Shown here: positions 36,975-44,080 of the stretch, piece by piece
How the letters are laid out: the number at the start of each line of letters is the position of its first letter
Numbering within the stretch: position 1 is the stretch's first letter
Origin: Belliella aquatica
Lineage (GTDB): Bacteria; Bacteroidota; Bacteroidia; Cytophagales; Cyclobacteriaceae
Reading direction: 5' to 3'
Length of the DNA stretch: 64,000 nt
NCBI RefSeq assembly: GCF_014637795.1
Contig: NZ_BMFD01000002.1
Span: forward strand, 254,819 to 318,818
Notes under the pieces: generated by a model
Told to the model about the DNA's origin: nothing
Seen by the model: only the letters and a program-made list of their open reading frames with translations
The model's database searches: none
Made by a program: the position numbers and the translations under genes

Positions 36975-38096
36975 TTATTCAAAGATGAAAGGCTGCGGGG
37001 TGAAGCAGAGAATAAATATTAAAATCGCGATCCAACCAATGATTTTTCTATTTCTACTGAGTTCTTTTGTTCCGTTAACTTCTGGGTGGGCAAGTCCCAT
37101 AACTCTCCCTAATAGTAATGCATATAATAACCAACCTGAATAACCTTGAATAGTTGGGATCATGAAAACAAGTAAATATTGCACGGAAGCGATTAAAAGA
37201 ACGATCATCCATTTATTTTGCTCTGATAAATCAGCCCTTCTAAAACAGATATAAAGAAAACCGATGTATAGTGGAATCGTCCACATCAGCGTATCGATAG
37301 ATTCAAATGGGTTGAGGACACCCAATCCTGCATAAAAAACAAATACCGTGTAAGCTGCCAAAGAAATCCATTTATGATGCTTGGGAAACAAGCCAAAGAC
37401 GATATGTCCACCGTCCAATTGTCCTATCGGGAGAAGATTGAGAGCGGTAAAAAACAAAGCCAAATACCCTGCAAATAGATAAGGAAAATGAATGATTTCT
37501 GACATATTTGGCATTTTCTCGGGGTCTGCCAAAGTCTTTTCAAAGATGAAGAACAATAAATTGTAACCCATCTCTAATGTCAGGTAGCCATCTGCTTCAC
37601 TGTGCCCTTCAAAATTTGGGTCTAAATACTCAGGATGAATCTCGTAAATGTAATCAGCATCGGGCAGATTCGTGAATCCATATACTAATACAAAAATAGC
37701 CACAATAAATCCAGCCAAGGGACCGGCTACGCCTATGTCAAAGAATTTTTTCCTGCTATTGATAAAACTTTTCATTTGAATCACTGCACCGAAAGTTCCT
37801 AAGGAAGGTGATCCTAGAAAACCCAACCAAGCTGGGATAAAATAAGGGAGTGATGATTTTACTTTATAATGTATAGCAGTCAGCAAGTGTCCCATTTCAT
37901 GGACAAATAATATTCCAATAAACGGAATGGAAAAATGCAGTGACTTCAGAAAATATTCTTGCGTAAGCAAACCTTCTCCTTCTCCTAAGATACTTTTTCC
38001 AAAAAGCCACTCTGCTCCTGCTAAAGTTGTGGCGATTAGGGTTAAAATGAAGAGTGTGGTATGTATAAGATATTCCTTTTTAGAGTACATTTTCAA
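36975..38096 (-). CDS. Site-2 protease family (M50) membrane metalloprotease
   Basis: 373 residues with about seven hydrophobic segments. The zinc motif FVHEMGHLLTAIHY (His66, Glu67, His70) lies in an N-terminal membrane helix and the partner motif LNLLPIGQLDGGHIVFGLFP is near 221-240. It lacks a PDZ domain, like the compact M50 proteins of Bacteroidota. It cleaves within the membrane, possibly releasing regulators; the substrate is unknown. Its start overlaps the end of the HAD gene by 17 bases. Confidence 0.88.
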   Translation of the reverse strand: MKMYSKKEYLIHTTLFILTLIATTLAGAEWLFGKSILGEGEGLLTQEYFLKSLHFSIPFIGILFVHEMGHLLTAIHYKVKSSLPYFIPAWLGFLGSPSLGTFGAVIQMKSFINSRKKFFDIGVAGPLAGFIVAIFVLVYGFTNLPDADYIYEIHPEYLDPNFEGHSEADGYLTLEMGYNLLFFIFEKTLADPEKMPNMSEIIHFPYLFAGYLALFFTALNLLPIGQLDGGHIVFGLFPKHHKWISLAAYTVFVFYAGLGVLNPFESIDTLMWTIPLYIGFLYICFRRADLSEQNKWMIVLLIASVQYLLVFMIPTIQGYSGWLLYALLLGRVMGLAHPEVNGTKELSRNRKIIGWIAILIFILCFTPQPFIFE

Positions 38097-38712
38097 AAAA
38101 ATTGATAAGTGCTTTTGGATGATCGATCAATTGTGTTTGATATCCAACTTTTTGTGCGCCCATTAAGTTCTCTGCTAGGTCATCAAAGAACAATATTTTT
38201 TGTGGAGCTGTATTCAGCCTTTTCGCAACCTCTTCATAGATTTCGACATCAGGCTTAGCCATCTGAAGTTCATGGCTAAAATATACCTGATCAAAAAGTG
38301 GGTGTAAGGAAGGTACTTCAAATTGTGTTAATAGAATTTCATCGAGTCTTTGAATGTGTAATTCGTTGGTATTGCTTAGGACAGCTAGTCCAAACCGAGT
38401 TCTTAATTTCTTGATCAGATCGATTCTTTCCTCGGGAATATCTTTCAATAAGCTGTTCCAAATATTGTCAATTTGATCATCTGACCAATCTTCCATAAAG
38501 TGGTTTCTGATCTCAGATCTAAATTCTGGTGTAGAAATAAGACCTCTTTCATATTGCTTATGAAATTTACTTGGAAAAAATGCAGTAGTAAGATGTTTTT
38601 TTTCTTGAGGGAGTAATTTATTTAACTGATTGATTGTAAACTCATAATCTATGTTAATGATTACATTGCCCAAATCGAACAACAAAAAATCAATATTTTT
38701 AATACTTTTCAT
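38080..38712 (-). CDS. HAD-family phosphatase (YihX-like)
   Basis: 210 residues from the ATG at 38712 (MKSIKNIDFLLFDLGNVIIN); the longer frame from 38769 adds 19 residues without homology. HAD motif I is FDLGNV (Asp13), motif II LAVLSNTNELH (about 112), motif III KPDVEIYEEV (about 156) and motif IV FFDDLAENLMGA (about 175). The DLGNV form is typical of the subfamily with sugar-phosphate phosphatases such as YihX. Substrate is unknown. It overlaps the M50 protease gene and is probably co-transcribed. Confidence 0.88.
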   Translation of the reverse strand: MKSIKNIDFLLFDLGNVIINIDYEFTINQLNKLLPQEKKHLTTAFFPSKFHKQYERGLISTPEFRSEIRNHFMEDWSDDQIDNIWNSLLKDIPEERIDLIKKLRTRFGLAVLSNTNELHIQRLDEILLTQFEVPSLHPLFDQVYFSHELQMAKPDVEIYEEVAKRLNTAPQKILFFDDLAENLMGAQKVGYQTQLIDHPKALINFFENVL

Positions 38713-38814
38713 GAAGCTGTAAGTTGTAAATTTAAGTTCAAATATGTAACATTGCAGTCCCATTTGCAAGGTGCTTATCTAGAAAGTTCTTGTAATTAAA
38801 GTTCAAAATATTTC

Positions 38815-38888
38815 GGGCCTATAGCTCAGTTGGTTAGAGCTTCTGACTCATAATCAGGAGGTCCCTGGTTCGAGCCCAGGTGGGCCCA
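38815..38888 (+). tRNA. tRNA with CAU anticodon, probably tRNA-Ile2
   Basis: A full cloverleaf can be drawn. The acceptor stem is GGGCCTA/TGGGCCC, the D arm GCTC-AGTTGGTTA-GAGC, the anticodon stem TCTGA/TCAGG with loop CTCATAA, and the T arm CCTGG-TTCGAGC-CCAGG. Discriminator is A and CCA is not encoded. The anticodon is CAT. The GACTCATAATC anticodon region resembles E. coli ileX, so lysidine-modified tRNA-Ile2 is more likely than elongator tRNA-Met. Confidence 0.93.
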
Positions 38889-38889
38889 C

Positions 38890-38920
38890 AAAGCCGAGGT
38901 TTATTCCTCGGCTTTTTTTA
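38890..38920 (+). terminator. Terminator after the tRNA
   Basis: AAGCCGAGG-6-base loop-CCTCGGCTT followed by T6. Confidence 0.85.
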
Positions 38921-38934
38921 TTATTTTTATTCTT

Positions 38935-39063
38935 ATGAAATCTTATTTTTATATTCTTTATAGCGAAAAACTCCAGCGCTTTTATTCAGGAATCACCACA
39001 CTAGATGTTCATGATAGATTAGAAAATCATCTTAATAAGGTTTATTGGTTATTAGCCAATTAG
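38935..39063 (+). pseudogene. Truncated GIY-YIG nuclease, N-terminal fragment
   Basis: A 42-codon frame starts at ATG 38935 with MKSYFYILYSEKLQRFYSGI then TTLDVHDRLENHLNK, the N-terminal half of the small GIY-YIG endonucleases (YILYS ... FYSGIT, followed by the RLENH helix with the catalytic Arg). The family is usually 80-100 residues. Here homology stops at LNK and an unrelated VYWLLAN plus stop follows at the edge of the repeat region. These genes often sit just downstream of tRNAs in Bacteroidota, as here. It is probably non-functional. Confidence 0.65.
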
Positions 39064-39132
39064 TTATCAGTGCATCAATTGGTTTAAAACACGACAATTG
39101 TTTGGCTATTGGGGAAAAGCGGATACACATAT

Positions 39133-39480
39133 AAATTAATTTATGCTTGGGTCCCTATCGTCCGGAGAGGAAATATTTATTTCTAATGATACTCACATCC
39201 CGGACTCTTGGTTGGATGTATGAATGCCTTGACCATGCACGGCGGCGCATTTCGGTTGTTGTGACTATAAATGTTTTATTAGCGCCTTCCCGCAATTCTG
39301 CGGGACAAGTTGTACATGCCTGCCACCCTTTGGGAGGGCTAATAGATATATATCCCCGATGGGGATGCTTTAATTGACTATGGCTTTAAGTTAACAGGTT
39401 TTACCTGAGGGAAATAAGCTTTGGTATTAGATCCTTTTGGGATATTTTTTGGGTGAACTTTTGTCAATTCTTGCATTAAG
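39133..39480. repeat. Mosaic hairpin repeats downstream of the tRNA
   Basis: 39145-39270 is an inverted, diverged copy of the element at 57432-57595 and 63836-64000 (ending CGGACGATAGG on the minus strand). It is followed by hairpins: cccgcaattctgcggg near 39287, ccctttgggaggg near 39330, ccccgatgggg near 39355 and, from about 39430, the end of the 225-bp unit found at 41975-42870. No gene is supported. Confidence 0.65.
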
Positions 39481-39493
39481 TTTACTTGGGAAT

Positions 39494-39784
39494 GGATATC
39501 AAAGCGTAGTTGCAAACTACGCCTAGTTAACTTGGGGGTGGATATGAAACCCTAGTTGCAAGCTACGCCTAGTTGATTTGGGGGTGGATATGAAAGCGTA
39601 GTTGCAAACTACGCCTAGTTGACTTGAAAATGGATATGAAAGCGTAGTTTCAAGCTATGCCTAGTTGACTTGCGTGTGGATATGAAAGCCTAGATTCAAG
39701 CTATGCCTAGTTGACTTGGGGGTGGATATGAAAGCGTAGTTGCAAACGATGCCTAGTTGATTTGGAAATGGATATGAAAGCGGG
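39494..39784 (+). repeat. 46-bp tandem array, six copies plus a partial
   Basis: Units start with ggatatgaaa at 39494 and every 46 bases to 39770. Each contains a hairpin around gcgtagttgcaaactacgcc, then tagttgacttgg. Copies differ by a few changes, some in both stem arms. There are no variable spacers, so it is not a CRISPR array. The same unit recurs at 43054-43180 beside kdsB. Confidence 0.85.
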
Positions 39785-39897
39785 CATAAATCATTGAACT
39801 GAGATCTAGAAAAAATGCACACTAATTTTTTATTATTAAATTTTAATTTGGTTTAAAAAATATTGTAGCTTGGACGAAAATTGTAATTGCCCGCTTC

Positions 39898-41796
39898 ATG
39901 ACGTTATCTACTTTCTTTTTCTTCTGCTTTTATTCATTTTCCCTACTTAATTTTACTTCAAATGAAACTCTTATTGAACAACAAGATGAAGTAGTACATC
40001 AGGAAATCAAAAAGCCAAAATCTATCGAAGAAATTGATGCCATGAATAATCATGCGTTTTCTTTGAAAGGAAGTTATCCGGATTCATTGTTTATTTATGC
40101 CGGCATCGCACTTGAGGCAAGTGAGCAATTAAACTACCAAAAAGGAATCGCTCATAGCTACACCAACTATGGGGTCTATCATTATCAAAAGGCAAATCAT
40201 GGACAAGCCGTCGAGTTCTATTTGAAGGCAAATGACATCTATAAAAGGGAGAAATTGCTGAACAAATATGCTAGCACGAGCAATAATATTGGCTCGGTTT
40301 ATTTTAGAGAAAAGGATTTTGAAAAGGCTTTGGAATATCATCAGAAAGCGATAGATGTTTCTGATGAAAATGAGAGTCTCACCAACCTTGCAAATTATAA
40401 ACTCAATAAAGCGACTGCCCTAACAAAGTTAAAGTCCTTTGAAGAAGCCTTACCCACTTATTTTGAAGCGATAAGAGACTTAGAAAAATCAGGAGAAAAT
40501 ATTTACATAGCCAATGGCTATCTCAATTTAGGTAATCAATTTGGTGCCCATGCGCAATTTGATTCAGTAAAGAAATACTTCGATAAGGGACTAATAACAG
40601 CAGAGAAAACCACTGATTTTGAAACTTTATCTTATGCCTATACCAGTCAAATCAGATACTATACGGCAATTGAAAAACCTAGTGATGCCTTAAAGTATGC
40701 GGAAAGGTCTTTAAAAAATTCGCTTATCTCAGGTTCAAATTATAATATTTCGGAGGCCTATTTTGCTGTTGCTGGTTTACAAGAAGCCACTGGGGATATA
40801 AAAAGAGCTTTAGAGAATTTGAGGAATCACCATATGTATAAAGATTCGCTCAGAGAAAAAGAGCAAACGCTTCAAATTGCTAGGTTAGAGGCTCAGAAAG
40901 CAATTGAAAAAGAAAAAGCTTTATTTGATTTAGAATTGAAAAATAAAGAGGAGAGTAATCAACAAAAAGCATTGATCATTACGCAGCTTATTTTTTTAGT
41001 CTTTACGGCAGTGGTTCTATTTATTTTAGTTTCCAAAAATCTCAAAAAATCAAAAGAGCGAAATCAGATTCTTTCTGTAAAAAATCAAGAAATTGAGGAG
41101 CTTGCAGCTAATCTTAAAAGTCTAAATAATCATCAAAATCAAATTTTCAGCATTATTGGTCATGATTTGAGAGGCCCGGTTAACTCTTTGATTACTGTGA
41201 CCGATTTGATTTCAGAAAAACAACTCGATCAGGAAGAACTTGCACAAATCATCCCTCGTCTAAGTTCGGAGATCAAAAGAGCGGGAATCACTTTAGAAAA
41301 TCTATTGCATTGGGCATTAAGTCAAAGAGAGGGACAATCTATCCATCCCATAGACTTCAATTTGAAATATTTATTTGAAGAAATCATTGCTTCTTTACAA
41401 TATGCAATTGATCAAAAGAAGCTTCAAATCAAGCTTCAAATCCCCAATGAAATCAAGCTACATGCTGATAAGCAAATGATTGAAATTTCTTTGAGAAATC
41501 TTATTTCAAATGCTATTAAATTCACTAATAATAATGGTTCTATCTCTTGCATTGCAAACATTGAGGACAATAAAATCTTTATACAAATCGAAGATACTGG
41601 AACTGGTATTGACTCTGAGACTTTAGAAAAATTGAATCAAAATATTCTGATTTCGAATTTTGGGACTCAAAATGAAAAAGGGACGGGTCTGGGCTTAGCA
41701 CTCTGCAAGGGGTATATTGAGAAAAATAAGGGAGCTATAAAAATAAGTAGTGAAGTAGGTGTGGGCACCAAAGTCGTGCTTCGTTTTGAAGCTTAA
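39898..41796 (+). CDS. TPR-sensor histidine kinase
   Basis: 632 residues. Signal-like N terminus (about 1-17), then a periplasmic or extracellular sensor made of about six tetratricopeptide repeats (about 50-315, e.g. SNNIGSVYFREKDFEKALEY), a coiled coil (318-356), one transmembrane helix (358-379) and a cytoplasmic kinase. The H box is IFSIIGHDLRGPVNS with His422; the N box is LRNLISNAIKFTNNNG (532-547), and the G boxes are IEDTGTGID (about 564) and GTGLGLALCKGY (about 595). No response regulator is adjacent, so the partner is elsewhere. The gene is flanked on both sides by related tandem repeats (39494-39784 and 41975-43180). Confidence 0.9.
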   Translation: MTLSTFFFFCFYSFSLLNFTSNETLIEQQDEVVHQEIKKPKSIEEIDAMNNHAFSLKGSYPDSLFIYAGIALEASEQLNYQKGIAHSYTNYGVYHYQKANHGQAVEFYLKANDIYKREKLLNKYASTSNNIGSVYFREKDFEKALEYHQKAIDVSDENESLTNLANYKLNKATALTKLKSFEEALPTYFEAIRDLEKSGENIYIANGYLNLGNQFGAHAQFDSVKKYFDKGLITAEKTTDFETLSYAYTSQIRYYTAIEKPSDALKYAERSLKNSLISGSNYNISEAYFAVAGLQEATGDIKRALENLRNHHMYKDSLREKEQTLQIARLEAQKAIEKEKALFDLELKNKEESNQQKALIITQLIFLVFTAVVLFILVSKNLKKSKERNQILSVKNQEIEELAANLKSLNNHQNQIFSIIGHDLRGPVNSLITVTDLISEKQLDQEELAQIIPRLSSEIKRAGITLENLLHWALSQREGQSIHPIDFNLKYLFEEIIASLQYAIDQKKLQIKLQIPNEIKLHADKQMIEISLRNLISNAIKFTNNNGSISCIANIEDNKIFIQIEDTGTGIDSETLEKLNQNILISNFGTQNEKGTGLGLALCKGYIEKNKGAIKISSEVGVGTKVVLRFEA

Positions 41797-41974
41797 AATC
41801 TATTATGTGGTTTGATTCCGTGAACCTCTAGACTAGGGAAATGGAGTTTGGAAGTAATCAAGCAGCATATAGACTTGAAATAGGTGTGTGTAAGTATTCA
41901 GGATGAAATAAATTGATTCTCACTGTTCAAAGTCAATCTTTTTGCTTTTTTAACAGCCTTCCGATACAAGGAAA

Positions 41975-42870
41975 AAGCTTTTAGGACGATGAATTCAACA
42001 CCTTCGGTGTTGGGAGTTTTATGTGGGATGGCCTTTTTCCCCAGGTTTCGCCTGGGGTTAATAACCGTTGGTATTGGATCCCTTCGGGATTTTTTGGGTG
42101 GCCTTTGTGATCCACTGGTTATACTTGAGACAAACAAGTGTCTCTATTTGATCCCTTTGGGATATTTTTTGGGTGGACTATGTGTTGCTTGGTTTTTTAG
42201 AGCTTTTGGAACGATGAATTCAACACCTTCGGCGTTGGGAGTTTTATGTGGGATGGCCTTTTTCCCCAGGTTTCACCTAGGGTTAATAACCGTTGGTATT
42301 GGATCCCTTCGGGATATTTTTTGGGTGGCCTTTGTGATCCACTGGTTATACTTGAGACAAATAAGTGTCTCTATTTGATCCATTTGGGATTTTATGGGCG
42401 GACTATGTTTTGCTTGGTTTTTTAGAGCTTTTGGAACGATGAATTCAACAACTTCGGCGTTGGGAGTTTTATGTGGGATGGCCTTTTTCCCCAGGTTTCG
42501 CCTGGGGTTAATAACCGTTGGTATTGGATCCCTTCGGAATTTTTTGGGTGGCCTTTGTAATCCACTGGTTATACTTGAGACAAACAAGTGTCTGTATTTG
42601 ATCCCTTTGGGATTTTTTGGGTGGACTATGTTTTGCTTGGTTTTTTAGAGCTTTTGGAACGATGAATTCAACGCCTTCGGCGTTGGGAGTTTTATGTGGG
42701 ATGGCCTTTTTCCCCAGGTTTCACCTAGGGTTAATAACCGTTGGTATTGGATCCCTTCGGGATTTGTTGTGGGTAGTCTTTGTGATCCACTGGTTATACT
42801 TGAGACAAACAAGTGTCTGTATTTGACCCCTTTGGGATTTGTTGTGGGTGGCCTTTTGTCAATTCTTGAA
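41975..42870 (+). repeat. 225-bp tandem repeat array, four copies
   Basis: The anchor gaattcaaca recurs at 41991, 42216, 42441 and 42664 (periods 225, 225, 223). Each unit is a chain of hairpins: aacaccttcggtgttg, ccccaggtttcgcctgggg, atcccttcgggat, and gatccctttgggat. Several have CUUCGG-type loops. The 225-base period is divisible by three, which creates long but meaningless open frames on both strands. It begins about 180 bases after the kinase gene. Confidence 0.85.
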
Positions 42871-43053
42871 TTGGGTTGATTTGTGAAAGGATATGAAGGC
42901 GTAGTTGGAACTACGCCTAGGTTGGGATATTTTTTGGGTAGCCTTTGTGATCCACTGGTTATACTTGAGACAAATAAGTGTCTGTATTTGATCCCTTTGG
43001 GATTTGTTGTGGGTGGACTTTTGTCAATTCTTGCATTGAGTTTAATTGGGAAT
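42871..43053 (+). repeat. Linker with one 46-bp-type unit and a partial fifth 225-bp copy
   Basis: A single diverged 46-type unit (ggatatgaaggcgtagttgg, 42890) is followed by a partial 225-type copy (42924-43020) and the text cttttgtcaattcttgcat also seen before the 46-bp array at 39494. Confidence 0.7.
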
Positions 43054-43180
43054 GGATATGAAAGCGTAGTTGCAAACTACGCCTAGTTGACTTGGATGTG
43101 GATATGAAAGTGTAGTTACAAACTACGCCTTGTTGACTTGGGGGTGGATATGAAGGCGTAGTTGCAAACTACGCCTAGCT
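43054..43180 (+). repeat. 46-bp tandem array, three copies, abutting kdsB
   Basis: Units start at 43054, 43100 and 43146. The array ends 6 bases before the kdsB stop at 43187, leaving no room for an ordinary terminator other than the repeat hairpins themselves. Confidence 0.85.
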
Positions 43181-43186
43181 TAAAAA

Positions 43187-43909
43187 TTATAATTGGGTCT
43201 TAAAATAGGTAATGGCTTTTTCGAGATCTTCGGGGGTGTCGATTGCTATGGCTTGATGGGTGGTGGGGATCATTTTAATTTTAACGCCTTTTTCCAATAG
43301 TCTGAGTTGCTCGAGCATTTCTACTTGCTCGAGGTAAGATTTTGGCCAAGCGGTGAACTGCAATAGCATTTCTTTTCTGTAGGCATAAATCCCCACATGT
43401 TTCCAATAATGAGTTAGTCGCCCTTCTTCCCGTTCAAAAGGTATAGGAGATCGGCTGAAATATAAAGCATTGGCGTCTTGATCAACTACTAGTTTGACTG
43501 CATTTGGATTTGTGGCTTCATGGGCGTCTATTTGAAACATCATGGAGGCTACTTGGACTTTTGGATCATCAAAAGCTTTTATTAAGTCTTCTAAGGACTT
43601 TTTATCCTGAAATGGTTCGTCGCCTTGCACATTTACTACGATATCTGTATCGAGCTCTTTTACCGCTTCTGCGATCCTGTCAGAACCACTTTCATGAATT
43701 TGTTGGCTAAAAAAGATCTTCCCTCCTACTGCTTGAATTTGATCTACAATTTCTTGGTGATCGGTAGCCACTATTACTTCATCAAAAACTCCTGTCTCCA
43801 CGGTACTCAAGTAGGTTCTTTGAATCACTGACAAACCACAGAGGTCTTTGGTGAGTTTGGCTGGAAACCTGGTTGAAGCGTAGCGGGCTGGGATGATGGC
43901 GGTTGGCAT
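43187..43909 (-). CDS. kdsB: 3-deoxy-manno-octulosonate (KDO) cytidylyltransferase
   Basis: 240 residues. The nucleotidyltransferase N terminus TAIIPARYASTRFPAKLTKD (3-22) and motifs VATDHQEIVD (about 47), IVVNVQGDEPFQD (about 90) and YFSRSPIPFERE (about 140), with HVGIYAYRKEMLLQFTAWP near 160, match KdsB. It activates KDO as CMP-KDO for lipopolysaccharide inner core synthesis in the cytoplasm. It lies next to polysaccharide export genes but is separated from them by a 170-bp simple repeat. Confidence 0.95.
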   Translation of the reverse strand: MPTAIIPARYASTRFPAKLTKDLCGLSVIQRTYLSTVETGVFDEVIVATDHQEIVDQIQAVGGKIFFSQQIHESGSDRIAEAVKELDTDIVVNVQGDEPFQDKKSLEDLIKAFDDPKVQVASMMFQIDAHEATNPNAVKLVVDQDANALYFSRSPIPFEREEGRLTHYWKHVGIYAYRKEMLLQFTAWPKSYLEQVEMLEQLRLLEKGVKIKMIPTTHQAIAIDTPEDLEKAITYFKTQL

Positions 43910-43914
43910 GGGGA

Positions 43915-44075
43915 GGGATTAGAAGATTGGGGTTAGAGAAATTGGAAGGTTGAAAGGTTGGAAGATTGGAAGGTTAGGTTATGTGTGCGATTGAAATGGG
44001 GTTTAGGATTGGAAGATTATGGTGTTGTTGGAAGGTTGAAAGGTTGGAAGATTTGAAAATTGGGTTGATGGGGGT
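43915..44075 (-). repeat. Degenerate GGAAGGTTGAAAGGTT repeat
   Basis: Variable 6-9-base units (ggaaggtt, gaaaggtt, ggaagatt) fill the gap between kdsB and wzc. No gene or clear terminator is seen. Confidence 0.6.
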
Positions 44076-44080
44076 TGGGG

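Noticed and set aside
39147..39377. 76-codon plus-strand frame downstream of the tRNA
   Set aside because: It lies entirely in mosaic repeat DNA and includes hairpins; no protein-like pattern.
39494..39784. Possible CRISPR array
   Set aside because: 46-bp units follow one another without unique spacers, the unit holds a hairpin spanning most of it, and there are no cas genes.
41898..42137. 79-codon minus-strand frame with a lysine-rich end
   Set aside because: Most of it is the 225-bp repeat; the last 30 residues might be a gene remnant but nothing supports it.
41989..42826. Series of 69-129-codon frames, e.g. reading MNSTPSALGVLCGMAFF repeatedly
   Set aside because: They translate the 225-bp tandem repeat, whose period is a multiple of three; both strands are open and the content is hairpins.
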